Source: Holophagales bacterium (lineage in GTDB: Bacteria; Acidobacteriota; Thermoanaerobaculia; Multivoradales; Multivoraceae). From it: a DNA stretch of 64,000 nucleotides. The notes below the pieces were generated by a model. The model did not search any database and was not told the origin of the DNA. It saw nothing but the letters and a program-made list of their open reading frames with translations. Below, one piece after another: positions 27,226-36,418 of this stretch (the stretch's first letter is position 1; every line of letters begins with the position of its first letter). A program made the translations under genes and the position numbers. The DNA lies in assembly GCA_009845425.1 (NCBI GenBank), contig VXZQ01000012.1, forward strand, positions 372,001 through 436,000, read 5' to 3'.

Positions 27226-28302
27226 CTACAGGGACTCGAAGTACTCGATCATCGCCTGGGCCGTGGCCGCTTCCGGATGGTCGGGGGCCACCTCCAGGAA
27301 CTTCCTGAAGGTCTCGAGGGCCTTGTCGTTCTCTGACTGGGCGGCGTAGCAGAGGCCAAGCATGTTGAGCGCCTCGGGGTGATTCGGGTTGAACCCCACG
27401 ACCTGCTCCAGCTTCGCCAGGGCCTCGGGAATGTTGCCGGCGTTGTACAGATCCGCCGCCTCGTTGTAGAGGTTCTTGGCGGCTTTCTCGGGATCCGTGC
27501 TCTGGAGCGAGGCCAGTGCGGCCTCGGCCTTGTCGTCCATACCCAGCGCGTTGTAGCCGGCGTAGAGGATCTGGTTCATGTTCTCCAGGTCTTCGCCCTC
27601 GGCGGCCACCTGTTCCGCGTACTCCACCGCCCGCACATGGTCGCCGCGGAAGGAGTAGATGCGGGCAAGTCCGCCCATCGCCGAGGTCAGGTCCGCCTTC
27701 TTCGACAGCGCTTCCTGGAACATGAACTCGGCCGTTTCGTAGTCGCCCGAATTCAACGCGTTGCTGCCCTGGTTGTAGAGCTTGATCGCGCTGCCGCGGG
27801 CCTCGGCTTCCAGGTCCACCTGCTCGGACGGTTGCGGGATGCCGGCGGCCTCGAACTGCGCCGCCTGCTGCTTCAGCGCCTCCTCTTCGGAGGTCAGGTT
27901 CCAGTCGCCGCCGCCCGGGAGCTGGCTGAGCCTCGTCTCGTTGCGGGCGGGGATGCGGACGTTGCCCACGCGCCGGGTCACGTAGCCTTCCTTCTTCAAC
28001 TCGACGGTGAAGCCGCCGCGTTCGTGCGTGACGACGTTCTTGATCATGATCCGGAACCGTCCGTTCCTCCCGGAGTAATGCACCTCCCGGAATGTGGGAG
28101 CTTCGGGATTCGTGAAGATGATCTCAACGCCCTCAAGGGTGTCGCCGGTCGTGGCGTCGAAGATCTGCCCCCATACGGTGCCCGGCAGTTGCGCCGCTGC
28201 CGGCACGACGAGCGCGAACGAAAGGAAGATGCAGAGAGCGGCGGGGAACAGGCCGGACCGCGCCGGCTGCTCGAGGGTCCACGGTTCGCGAATCGGCTTC
28301 AT
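27226..28302 (-). CDS. Secreted protein with carboxypeptidase-regulatory-like and TPR domains
   Basis: About 358 residues. The start is set at ATG 28302 because AAGGAGG lies 5-6 nt upstream; an ATG seven codons further up has no such signal. A signal sequence ends near VVPAAAQ. Next is an Ig-like regulatory domain (VWGQIFDATTGDTLEGVEI), as in carboxypeptidase-regulatory-like proteins. From about residue 185, helical repeats such as NSGDYETAEFMFQEAL and YNAGNIPEALAKLEQVV are tetratricopeptide repeats. Such proteins usually mediate periplasmic protein interactions. Its position before the S9 peptidase suggests a partner role, which is inference. Gene is divergent from the CCA-adding enzyme gene. 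Confidence 0.82.
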   Translation of the reverse strand: MKPIREPWTLEQPARSGLFPAALCIFLSFALVVPAAAQLPGTVWGQIFDATTGDTLEGVEIIFTNPEAPTFREVHYSGRNGRFRIMIKNVVTHERGGFTVELKKEGYVTRRVGNVRIPARNETRLSQLPGGGDWNLTSEEEALKQQAAQFEAAGIPQPSEQVDLEAEARGSAIKLYNQGSNALNSGDYETAEFMFQEALSKKADLTSAMGGLARIYSFRGDHVRAVEYAEQVAAEGEDLENMNQILYAGYNALGMDDKAEAALASLQSTDPEKAAKNLYNEAADLYNAGNIPEALAKLEQVVGFNPNHPEALNMLGLCYAAQSENDKALETFRKFLEVAPDHPEAATAQAMIEYFESL

Positions 28303-28357
28303 CGTCTCCTCCTTCGGCCGCACGGGCTCATGGCGGAATCTGCAGGCGCGCGCTCTT

Positions 28358-28364
28358 TAGAATA
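28358..28364. promoter_or_regulatory. TAGAATA element usable as -10 on both strands
   Basis: The plus strand reads TAGAAT (28358-28363), 9 nt before GTG 28373. The minus strand reads TATTCT (28364-28359), about 56 nt before the TPR gene start. This is one of three TAnnnTA or TATA-centred elements found between divergent genes here. No convincing -35 is visible. Confidence 0.38.
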
Positions 28365-28372
28365 ACAGAGCC

Positions 28373-29806
28373 GTGGTTGGGGATCCTGGCTCTCGCCTCG
28401 CGCGCCATCCGGCCTGGCCGAAGGTGCTGCAGATCTGCCGGGCCGCGGCGGAGCGGGGCGGCTGTGTGCGCGTGGTGGGGGGCTCGGTGCGGGACGCGAT
28501 GCTCGAACGGCCGTTCACCGAGTTCGACCTCGAGGCCTTCCGGATCGAGCCCATGGACCTCGACCGAATGCTGGAGGACCTGGGCCTGCGCGTCGACCGG
28601 GTCGGCCGCGCCTTTTCGGTCGTCAAGCTGCGCGGCGTTCCCGTCGACGTTGCCCTGCCGCGCCGCGAGGTCAGCGTCGGAGCTGGTCACCGCGATTTCC
28701 TCGTTGACGCGGACCCGGACATGACCGTCGAAGAAGCCGCCGAGCGCCGCGACTACACGATCAACGCGATCTCGTACGAACCGCTCGCCGGTCGCGTTGA
28801 CGATCCTCTGGGGGGGCAGGCGGACCTTGAACGGCGGCGGCTGCGGCACGCCTCGCACCGGTTCACCGAGGATCCGCTCCGGGTGTTGCGCGGGATGCAG
28901 CTCGTGGCCCGGCTGGGGCTCGAACCGGACCCGGACACAGTACGTCTCTGTTCCGGAATCGACTGGCGGGAACTGAGCGTCGAGCGGGTGTTCGAGGAAT
29001 GGCGGAAGCTGCTCCTGCGGGGAATCGAGATCGGCCGTGGTCTGCGGTTCCTGGAGGCGAGCGGGTGGCTCCAGGCCTACCCCGAGCTCCAGGCCACGGT
29101 CGGCTGCGGACAGGATCCGGAATGGCATCCCGAAGGCGACGTCTGGACCCATACGGGGCACGTTCTGGACGCCTTCGCGACCGAGCGTCTGGGCGAGGAG
29201 GAGGAGGACCTGGTGGTCGGACTGGCCTGCGTCTGCCACGACCTGGGGAAGCCCGCGACGACCCGATTCGTCGACGGCCGACTGCGTTCCCGCGGCCATG
29301 AGGCGGCCGGCGAGGCGCCCACCCGGAGCTTCCTGGCCCGGCTCACGAACCAGCGCGGGCTGGTTGACGACGTGGTGCGGCTCGTCGTCGACCACCTCAA
29401 GCCCCGCCAGCTCTACCAGGGGGGTGCCGGGGACGCCGCCGTTCGACGGCTGGCCCACCGGGTGAAGCGGATCGACCGCCTGGTGCGGGTCGCGCGCGCC
29501 GACGCCAGGGGCCGTCCGCCGCTGCCGCCAGCGGACTGCGAGGACTGCGACTGGCTGCTTTCGCGGGCGGAAGCGCTGAGGATCAAGGACCAGGCGCCAA
29601 CGCCGCTCGTGCTCGGACGCGACCTGATCGCCCGTGGTCTTCCGCCCGGTCCCGAGATTGGCGTTCTCGTCGATCGCTGCTATCAGGCGCAGTTGGACGG
29701 GGCCTTCGAGGAGAGGACGGCGGGTCTGCGCTTCCTCGATTCGGTGCTCCGGCGCCGGGCTGTCGCCGGGCGAGGACCTGGCAACTCCGGCGGTACGGAA
29801 TCGTGA
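28373..29806 (+). CDS. cca: CCA tRNA nucleotidyltransferase / HD-domain nucleotidyltransferase
   Basis: 477 residues from GTG 28373. The nucleotidyltransferase head has GGSVRDAML followed by an acidic pair in EFDLEAF; the first position is Glu where Asp is usual. PVDVALPRRE and RRDYTINAIS are further family motifs, and AHRFTEDPLRVLRG is the neck region. A C-terminal HD domain includes HTGHVLDA and CVCHDLGKP. The protein should add or repair the 3' CCA of tRNAs in the cytosol; a poly(A) polymerase activity cannot be excluded. Both tRNA genes in this window encode CCA, so repair may dominate. The stop overlaps the ECF sigma gene start by GTGA. Confidence 0.85.
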   Translation: MVGDPGSRLARHPAWPKVLQICRAAAERGGCVRVVGGSVRDAMLERPFTEFDLEAFRIEPMDLDRMLEDLGLRVDRVGRAFSVVKLRGVPVDVALPRREVSVGAGHRDFLVDADPDMTVEEAAERRDYTINAISYEPLAGRVDDPLGGQADLERRRLRHASHRFTEDPLRVLRGMQLVARLGLEPDPDTVRLCSGIDWRELSVERVFEEWRKLLLRGIEIGRGLRFLEASGWLQAYPELQATVGCGQDPEWHPEGDVWTHTGHVLDAFATERLGEEEEDLVVGLACVCHDLGKPATTRFVDGRLRSRGHEAAGEAPTRSFLARLTNQRGLVDDVVRLVVDHLKPRQLYQGGAGDAAVRRLAHRVKRIDRLVRVARADARGRPPLPPADCEDCDWLLSRAEALRIKDQAPTPLVLGRDLIARGLPPGPEIGVLVDRCYQAQLDGAFEERTAGLRFLDSVLRRRAVAGRGPGNSGGTES

Positions 29807-30504
29807 GCGGTTCCCGGAGCGGCCGGACGAGCGAAACAAGGGCTGCCGGCGGGTCGTCCCTGCACCGAGAGGATGATGACTTGCCAGCTCAGAAAGCGTC
29901 CGACCCGGAATCGATCCGCGGGTCGACCGGCCCTTCCGAGGACTCCGAGCTCGTTCGACGGGCGTCGGCGGGAGACGCCACGGCGTTTGAAGCCCTTGTG
30001 CTTCGGTACGAGACACCGCTCCGCAAGCTGGTCTATGGCTACGTGCTCAACTGGGAGGTTGCCGAGGACGTTGCCCAGGACGCCTTCCTGCTGGCCTTCC
30101 GGAAGCTCGACCATCTGGGAGAGTCGGCTGCGTTCAAGAGCTGGCTCTACCGGATCGCGATCAACCGGGCCCACGACGAGCTGCGCCGGTCGGCCCGTTG
30201 GGGCAAGCGGCTCGACCGGAACGTGGGGGATGAAGCGCTCGCCGAACTGCCGGCGGCCGGCGCGGAGTCAGCCGTCGAGTCACGGCTGCTGCGGCGTGCT
30301 CTCGTACGCGAACTGGCGCGGTTGCCGAAGAGCCAGCGGAACGCGGTGGTGCTGAAGGATGTGGTGGGAATGAAGTACGTGGAGATCGCGGAGTGCCTGG
30401 GCTGTCCGATCGGCACGGCGCAGATCCGGGTCCATCGGGGCCGGCAGAAGCTCCGGCGCCGGCTCGGGGAGCCGGGCTCCGGAGCGGGAGGAGGTACAGG
30501 ATGA
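29803..30504 (+). CDS. ECF-type RNA polymerase sigma factor
   Basis: 233 residues from GTG 29803, overlapping the preceding stop (GTGA); TTG 29881 (LPAQKASD...) is an alternative start. Region 2 is FEALVLRYETPLRKLVYGYV through SWLYRIAINRAHDELRR, and region 4 is LARLPKSQRNAVVLKDVVG through GTAQIRVHRGRQKLRRRL with the helix-turn-helix. It directs RNA polymerase to stress-type promoters. The next gene, starting by ATGA overlap, encodes a small single-helix protein in the position of an anti-sigma factor. The downstream RND genes are likely part of its regulon or operon. The coupling to cca is unusual. Confidence 0.9.
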   Translation: MSGSRSGRTSETRAAGGSSLHREDDDLPAQKASDPESIRGSTGPSEDSELVRRASAGDATAFEALVLRYETPLRKLVYGYVLNWEVAEDVAQDAFLLAFRKLDHLGESAAFKSWLYRIAINRAHDELRRSARWGKRLDRNVGDEALAELPAAGAESAVESRLLRRALVRELARLPKSQRNAVVLKDVVGMKYVEIAECLGCPIGTAQIRVHRGRQKLRRRLGEPGSGAGGGTG

Positions 30505-30962
30505 GGGAGGAGAAGAGCCGGCCGGAAGGCCGGCGCACCGACACTCGGCGCGACGGGTCGAGCCGACCGGACGGGGCCGGAGGAAGGCTCGAGACACTGT
30601 TTGAGGGGCTGCGTGAGGAGTGCGCGGCGCCGCCGTCGGCGCCGGGTTTCCTGGCGGGCTTCAGGGCCCGCCGCGACGCCTGGCGGGAACACACGGACCA
30701 TGCCGCGACATGGCGGCTGCTCGCCCTGCGCCTGTCGCCGGTCGGCGCGCTTGCGGCCGGGGCTGCGCTGGTCATGACCCTCAGTTCCGGCACCCGACCT
30801 CCGGCTCCGGAGGCGGTTCCGGAAGCTCCGGTGACCGCGGAGTACCCGGATCCGTTCGTGGCAGGGCTGGAGGAGGCCGGTCTGGCGAGCGTGGCGATGA
30901 ACGACGAGGACGCCGGCTACGAACTGCTTGCCGTTCTCTACGAGCCGATGGGGACACGGTGA
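30501..30962 (+). CDS. Putative anti-sigma factor, single-pass membrane protein
   Basis: 153 residues from ATG 30501, overlapping the sigma factor stop by ATGA. The first 75 residues are charged (RPEGRRTDTRRDGSSRPDG then LETLFEGLREE). One hydrophobic helix follows (LRLSPVGALAAGAALVMTL), then a Pro- and Glu-rich outer segment. This topology, cytoplasmic domain, one helix and short periplasmic part, matches anti-sigma factors of ECF sigma units. No zinc-binding HX3CX2C anti-sigma motif is present, so the role rests on position and topology. The ATG of the next gene overlaps its stop by one base (TGATG). Confidence 0.6.
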   Translation: MREEKSRPEGRRTDTRRDGSSRPDGAGGRLETLFEGLREECAAPPSAPGFLAGFRARRDAWREHTDHAATWRLLALRLSPVGALAAGAALVMTLSSGTRPPAPEAVPEAPVTAEYPDPFVAGLEEAGLASVAMNDEDAGYELLAVLYEPMGTR

Positions 30963-31546
30963 TGTCGAGCGGCCCCACGAAGCTGTGGATGAGCGTCGCC
31001 CTGGGTTCCGTGCTGGTCGTGGGCCTGTCGGCCGGCCTGGTGGCGGATCGGCTTCTGCCGGAACGTCGTGCCACCGTGAAGAAGCAGGAAACCCGAACGG
31101 AAGCACACCCTCCCCGGTCGTCGATGTTCCAGTTCGACTGCCCCGACGCGGAGGCAGACGATGAAACGACGGCGAGCCCGGCTCCGGCGGCATCGGCCGA
31201 TGTGGCGCGCTCGGAGGCCTTCGACGAGCACCGGTCGAAGATGACCCGGCGCATGGCGCGACGGCTCGAGCTCGATCCGGACCAGATCGCGGCGCTCGAG
31301 CCGATCGTCGGGGAGGCGATGCTGCGGGGACGTCTCTACTGGACGGGTGCCCGCGACGAGTTCTGCGCCATGCAGCGGGACTTCCACCGGGAGGTGGAGG
31401 AACTCCTCCGTCCGGACCAGGCGGTTCGCTTCGACGAGATGCGCCGTGACCTGTGGGAACGCAGCCGGCGGCATGAGGATCGGGACCACGATGGCCATGG
31501 CCGCGGTCGCCGCGGCGACGGCGGCTCGCCGGGTGAGTGCCAGTGA
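30962..31546 (+). CDS. Periplasmic Spy/CpxP-like protein with His/Asp-rich tail
   Basis: 194 residues. An N-terminal membrane anchor (WMSVALGSVLVVGLSAGLVA) is followed by a periplasmic domain. The helical segment LELDPDQIAALEPIVGEAM and LRPDQAVRFDEMRRDL resemble the Spy/CpxP (LTxxQ-type) fold and the related periplasmic heavy-metal sensors. Cys residues occur in QFDCPDAE and DEFCAMQ. The C-terminal tail RRHEDRDHDGHGRGRR is rich in His and Asp and could bind metal. Placed between the sigma/anti-sigma pair and an RND pump, it may sense envelope or metal stress. That function is inference. It overlaps the RND start by GTGA. Confidence 0.65.
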   Translation: MSSGPTKLWMSVALGSVLVVGLSAGLVADRLLPERRATVKKQETRTEAHPPRSSMFQFDCPDAEADDETTASPAPAASADVARSEAFDEHRSKMTRRMARRLELDPDQIAALEPIVGEAMLRGRLYWTGARDEFCAMQRDFHREVEELLRPDQAVRFDEMRRDLWERSRRHEDRDHDGHGRGRRGDGGSPGECQ

Positions 31547-34500
31547 GCGCCGGGGAGAAAGAGGCCGGGATGGAGCAGCGGGGAACCGGCCTGCGGGCGG
31601 GACCGGAAGAGCAGGAGGCGGCACTGCAGGAGGCGGCGGCACACGTCCCCGTCCACCCGCTGATCCGCTTCGCGGTCGAGCGGCGCGTGACCATGTTCAT
31701 GGCGACGCTGGGTGTGCTGGTGCTCGGCTGGCTGTCCCTCACGCGCCTGCCGCTGGAGTTCCTGCCTCTCTTCCAGTCGTCCAACATCTCGGTCCGGGTG
31801 CCCTACCAGTCCTCCTCTCCGGAGGAGATCGCCCGGTCGATCATCTGGCCGCTGGAAGACAGCCTGGGCACGATCAACGGCGTCCGGCTGCTCCGCTCGC
31901 GGGCGAGCGGCAGCTCCGCTTCAGTGGACATCGAGTTCCAGGACGGGACGGACATGGAACTGGCCGCCGTCGACGTGCGGGACCGGATCGACCGGGTACG
32001 CAATGAACTACCGAGCGATGTGGAGCAGATCTACGTGCGCCGCTTCGAGAGCACGGACATTCCGGTTCTCCGCAGCAGTCTCAGCGCGCCGTGGGACCAG
32101 GACGAGCTGAACGACTTCGTCGAGGATGTGCTTCTGCCCCGGATCGAGCGGCTGGAGGGCGTGGCGCAGGCGGAAGTCTGGGGCATGCTGAGCCGGGAGC
32201 TGCGGATCGAGCTGCTGCCCGACCGCATGGCCGCCCACGGTGTGGATGTCCGTGAGTTGCGTCAGATTCTGCAGAGCAACCACGTGAACGTCTCGGGCGG
32301 CTATCTGCGCGAGGGCAGCCGCCGTCTGCTGGTTCGCACGGTCGGCGAGTTCCGGACGCCGGACGAGATCCGCCGACTGCCGATCCGCGGCGACGGCCTG
32401 CGCGTCGGCGACGTCGCCGATGTGAAGTTCGGCTATCCGGACAAGTACGAGTACAACTTCCTGAACGGGTCGGAGGCGATCAACCTGAGTGTGAACAAGG
32501 CCTCGGACGCGAACCTCCTGGAGGTCGTCAACCGGGTCAAGGCCGAACTCGAAGCGATCCGGCAGACGCCGGAGGGCGAAGGCCTCGAGTTCCGCCACTT
32601 CCACGACACCTCGGTCGACGTGCGCCAGGGGCTGACCGAGCTGAGCCGCAGCGGCCTCATCGGCGGCGGCCTGGCGATCGTCTTCATGTTTCTGTTCCTG
32701 CGCAAGTTCCGGACCACGCTGCTGGTGGCTCTGGCGGTGCCGCTGTCGCTGGTAATGACCTTCGTGATGATGTACCTCGGCCGCCAGGCGGGCGTCACCG
32801 AGATCACGCTGAACGTGATGAGCCTGATGGGGTTGATGCTCGCGATCGGGATGTTGCTCGACAACTCGATCGTGGTCATCGAGTCCATCTTCCGGCACCG
32901 CCAGGAACTCGGCGCGAACGCGAAGTACGCCGCTCTGGGCGGCGCCAGCGACGTGGCGATGCCGATCATCTGCTCGACGATGACCACGATGTGCGTGTTC
33001 GTGCCGCTCATCTTCTTCGGCAGCGGCGGTGGCGGACCGGGTAGTTTCTCGCGCTTCATGGGCGACATCGGCACGACGGTCTGCGTGGTCATGCTCGGCT
33101 CCCTGGTCATCTCCCTGACCGTGGTGCCGATGATCGCGGCGATCCTGCTCAGGTCGGAGAGCAAGCGCCGGTTCAAGCTGCTGGACCGGATGAACGACCT
33201 CTACGGGAGAACGCTGGGCTTCACCCTCCGCCACCGCTTCATCTTCACGATGGTCATCGGCGCGCTGCTCTACGGTTCCTGGGTGCTGTACAACAGCATC
33301 GAGCGGAGCTACAACCAGCCGTCCCAGGGCCGGGCGTTGACGGTGTTCGTCGAAACGCCGCGGCAGATGGGGATGGACGATCGCCTCGCTCTCTACGAGG
33401 AGGTCTACGCGATGCTCGACGCCAGGCGCGACGAGTGGGAGATCGCGGACATCGCCCACCAGGTGCGGCGGGGTGGCGGCCGCAGCCGGGGGTACGGCGG
33501 CGGCAACCGCTTCGAGATCTATCTCAAGCCGGAGGAGGTTTCGGAGCTGTCCACGGACGAGGTTACGGAACTCATCCGGGAGGCGATGCCGCAGCGGGTC
33601 GGCGTGTTGTTCAAGCTCGCCCGGACCGAGTTCGGGCCTCCGGGTTCCGGGAGATCCGGGATGGACGTGGAACTGATCGGCGACGACGTCGGCACTCTCG
33701 AGCTCCTGGTGCCGCGGATCACCGAACGGTTGCGTCAGATTCCCATCGTGGGCGACATCGACAACTCGTTCGAGAGCGGCGACGACGAGATCAGGGTGTC
33801 GGTGAACCCCGAGCGCGCCCTCCAGGGCGGCCTGTCGAGCCAGGCGGTGGCGATGACCGTCAACCGCGCGCTGTCGAGTCGTTCGCTGGCGTACTTCAAG
33901 ACCGCGGAGCGTGAGATCGGCATGGTCATGCAGTACCGGGAAGAGGACCGCGAGACGCTCGATCAGTTGAAGAAGATGCCGGTCCTCGTGTCGAACCCGA
34001 ACGGCGAGGGCGCGGGCGTGACCCTGCCGATCTCCAGCCTCGCCTCCTTCAACGTCCAGAGCGGCCCGTCCGAGGTCGAGCGGGAGAATCGCCGCGCCAA
34101 GGTGGAGATCGACGTGACGGCCGCGGGCGGCACGCCGGGCTTCATGCTCCGGCGGCCGGTCCAGATGGCGCTCACCGGCGTGCCGCTGCCGCCAGGCTAC
34201 GAGTGGTCTCTCGGCAGGAGGTTCATGGAGGCCGAGGAGGACGCATCGCGGGCGGTGCTGGCGATGATCCTGGCCGTGGCATTGATCTACATGATCATGG
34301 CGGCGCTGTTCGAGGATTTCCTCCAGCCGTTCACGATCATGCTGTCGATTCCCTTCGCCTTCATCGGCGTCGGGCTGATCATGTACCTGGCGGGCCAGCC
34401 GCGGTCCGACTCGTCGAACATGGGGCTTCTCATCCTGGCCGGAATCGTCGTGAACAACGCGATCGTCCTGATCGATCACATCAACCGGTTGCGGCGCGAA

Positions 34501-34818
34501 GGCATCGCCCGCGACAAGGCGATCGTTCTTGGCGGCAAGAATCGCCTGCGGCCCATCCTGATGACGGCCGTGACGACGATTCTGGGCCTGTCGCCGATGG
34601 TGGCGCCGTTCTTCCTGCCCGAGGTGTTCGGCCAGCCTGAAGGCCGCGCTGCTTTCTGGGCGCCCGTAGGTCTCGTCATCCTGGGCGGACTGACGACCTC
34701 GACTTTCCTGACGCTGCTTGTGATTCCGACGGTCTATTCCCTGGTCGACGACGTGAAGCTCTTCGTCCAGCGGGTTGTACGGGCGGTAGTGGCCGTCCCG
34801 CGGAGAAAGATGGCATGA
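31543..34818 (+). CDS. RND efflux transporter, inner-membrane pump 1
   Basis: About 1091 residues. Start chosen as GTG 31543 for its GTGA overlap with the previous stop; GTG 31537 and ATG 31570 (preceded by AAAGAGG) are alternatives. Typical RND architecture: TM1, large periplasmic loop, six helices, second loop and six more helices. EFLPLFQSSNISVRVPYQSS after TM1 is characteristic. In TM4 the proton-relay region reads LLDNSIVV, with a single Asp, and the TM10 equivalent reads VVNNAIVLID where the AcrB Lys is replaced by Asn, as in SwrC-like members. It expels amphiphiles or other toxic compounds using proton force. Its start is coupled to the Spy-like gene, its end to the adaptor gene. Confidence 0.93.
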   Translation: MSAGEKEAGMEQRGTGLRAGPEEQEAALQEAAAHVPVHPLIRFAVERRVTMFMATLGVLVLGWLSLTRLPLEFLPLFQSSNISVRVPYQSSSPEEIARSIIWPLEDSLGTINGVRLLRSRASGSSASVDIEFQDGTDMELAAVDVRDRIDRVRNELPSDVEQIYVRRFESTDIPVLRSSLSAPWDQDELNDFVEDVLLPRIERLEGVAQAEVWGMLSRELRIELLPDRMAAHGVDVRELRQILQSNHVNVSGGYLREGSRRLLVRTVGEFRTPDEIRRLPIRGDGLRVGDVADVKFGYPDKYEYNFLNGSEAINLSVNKASDANLLEVVNRVKAELEAIRQTPEGEGLEFRHFHDTSVDVRQGLTELSRSGLIGGGLAIVFMFLFLRKFRTTLLVALAVPLSLVMTFVMMYLGRQAGVTEITLNVMSLMGLMLAIGMLLDNSIVVIESIFRHRQELGANAKYAALGGASDVAMPIICSTMTTMCVFVPLIFFGSGGGGPGSFSRFMGDIGTTVCVVMLGSLVISLTVVPMIAAILLRSESKRRFKLLDRMNDLYGRTLGFTLRHRFIFTMVIGALLYGSWVLYNSIERSYNQPSQGRALTVFVETPRQMGMDDRLALYEEVYAMLDARRDEWEIADIAHQVRRGGGRSRGYGGGNRFEIYLKPEEVSELSTDEVTELIREAMPQRVGVLFKLARTEFGPPGSGRSGMDVELIGDDVGTLELLVPRITERLRQIPIVGDIDNSFESGDDEIRVSVNPERALQGGLSSQAVAMTVNRALSSRSLAYFKTAEREIGMVMQYREEDRETLDQLKKMPVLVSNPNGEGAGVTLPISSLASFNVQSGPSEVERENRRAKVEIDVTAAGGTPGFMLRRPVQMALTGVPLPPGYEWSLGRRFMEAEEDASRAVLAMILAVALIYMIMAALFEDFLQPFTIMLSIPFAFIGVGLIMYLAGQPRSDSSNMGLLILAGIVVNNAIVLIDHINRLRREGIARDKAIVLGGKNRLRPILMTAVTTILGLSPMVAPFFLPEVFGQPEGRAAFWAPVGLVILGGLTTSTFLTLLVIPTVYSLVDDVKLFVQRVVRAVVAVPRRKMA

Positions 34819-36389
34819 AACTCAAGAGACGTATGGGCAGGGCGCGGTCGGCCGGCGCCCTTCTGCTGATCGCGACCGTGGCCGCCGCGGGCATCGGCTG
34901 CGGGCAGTCCAACGCCGAGGCGGGTGGCGAGAACCCCCGCGCGGGCCAGGGCGGTCCTGGCGGCGGCCGGCCCGGAGGACGCGGCGGCGGTCCTCCGGGC
35001 GGCTTTCCGGGCTTTCCGGGCTTCGGCGAAGCCGCGCCCGCTTCCACGATTCCGGTCAGGGTGACGAGCGTCGTTCGACGCGATATCGCGGACTACCTGG
35101 AGACGAACGGCGCGCTCGAGGCGGAGAACGAGGTAGACATCGTTGCCCGGACGACCGGGCCGATCGTCGAACTGAACGTGGAAGAAGGCGACTTCGTCCG
35201 GGCGGGGCAGGTTCTGGCGCGCATCGATGCCGCCGAGATCGAGGCGCAACTCGGCATCGCCCGCGTCAACCTGGCCGAGGCGGAACTGGCCTGGAACCGC
35301 GCCCAGGATTCGTTCCAGGCGGAGGTGGTCAGCCAGGAGGCCTACGACCTGGCCAGATCGAACTTCGACTCCGCCGCCGCGCAGATCGTCGGCACCGAGA
35401 TCCTGCTGGACTACACCGTGATCCGGGCGCCCTTCGACGGCCTGATCATCGAGCGGGTGATCAGGAATGCCGAGCACGTCTCGACCAACGCGCGGCTGTT
35501 CCGGATCTCCGACTTCGACCCGCTGCTTTGTCCGATTCAGCTTCCCGAGAAGGACCTGCCGCGCCTGAAGCTGGACCAGCCCGGCTACCTGACGGTCGAG
35601 GCGTACCCCGGGTTGCGATTCCCGGCCAGGGTGCTGCGGATCAGTCCGGTCGTCGACGCGGCGACCGGCACGGTCAAGGTCACTCTCGAAGTGCAGGCCC
35701 AGGGCCGCCTGCGGCCCGGAATGTTCGCCAGCGCGTTCGTCGAGACGGACGTTCACGAGAACGCGATCGTCGTGCCTAAGCAGGCTCTGGTTCTGGAGAG
35801 CACTTCCGACACCGTGTACGTGGCGATGGACGACGGGGAGGGCGGCGCGGTGGCCCAGCGGCGTGAACTGGAACTCGGCTACGAGGAGAGCGACAGCCTG
35901 GAGGTGCTTTCGGGCCTCAGCGAGGGCGAGGACGTCGTGATCCTGGGGCAGGACAACCTGTCCGACCAGACGCCGATCTCGGTCGCTGAGCGAGAGGGGC
36001 CCGCCGCGGCGCCAGGGATGTTCACTGCGGTTCCGGCCACGGACGGCGGGAGGTCGACCCAGGTCGCGGCCAGTCAAGCGACGCCGGCTGCTGCCGGGGC
36101 GCCAGCGGCCGAGCAGGCCACGCCGCAGCCGCGCCGGCCGGCCGGACCCGGGTTCGGCGCGCCGGGACAGGGAGGTCCCGGAGGCTTCCGGGGCGGCCCG
36201 GCGGGAGGATTCGATCCCAGTCAGTTGACGCCGGAACGGCTCGAGATGATGCGAGCCCGTATGAAGGAACGGGGCATGAGCGACGAGCAGATCGACCAGA
36301 TGATGGAGCGCATCCGGAGCGGCCAGGGGCCGCCGGGAAGACCGCCCGGTGGACCGCCGGGCCGGCAACAGGGTGGACCGCCGGGTTGA
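34815..36389 (+). CDS. RND periplasmic adaptor (membrane fusion protein) with Gly/Pro-rich tails
   Basis: 524 residues from ATG 34815, overlapping the pump stop by ATGA. A lipoprotein signal (GIGCGQ) is followed by a Gly/Pro-rich linker (about residues 40-75). The body has the barrel-sandwich strand ETNGALEAENEVDIVARTTG, a short coiled-coil hairpin and lipoyl/beta-barrel segments ending in EGEDVVILGQDNL. After about residue 400, it carries an unusual low-complexity Pro/Gly/Ala region and a helix-rich end (LTPERLEMMRARMKERGMS then PPGRPPGGPPG). It links inner-membrane RND pumps to an outer-membrane channel. No TolC-type gene is in the window. One adaptor lies between two pump genes. Confidence 0.92.
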   Translation: MKLKRRMGRARSAGALLLIATVAAAGIGCGQSNAEAGGENPRAGQGGPGGGRPGGRGGGPPGGFPGFPGFGEAAPASTIPVRVTSVVRRDIADYLETNGALEAENEVDIVARTTGPIVELNVEEGDFVRAGQVLARIDAAEIEAQLGIARVNLAEAELAWNRAQDSFQAEVVSQEAYDLARSNFDSAAAQIVGTEILLDYTVIRAPFDGLIIERVIRNAEHVSTNARLFRISDFDPLLCPIQLPEKDLPRLKLDQPGYLTVEAYPGLRFPARVLRISPVVDAATGTVKVTLEVQAQGRLRPGMFASAFVETDVHENAIVVPKQALVLESTSDTVYVAMDDGEGGAVAQRRELELGYEESDSLEVLSGLSEGEDVVILGQDNLSDQTPISVAEREGPAAAPGMFTAVPATDGGRSTQVAASQATPAAAGAPAAEQATPQPRRPAGPGFGAPGQGGPGGFRGGPAGGFDPSQLTPERLEMMRARMKERGMSDEQIDQMMERIRSGQGPPGRPPGGPPGRQQGGPPG

Positions 36390-36418
36390 TCGGCGACTCC
36401 TGACCAGGCGGTAACGCA

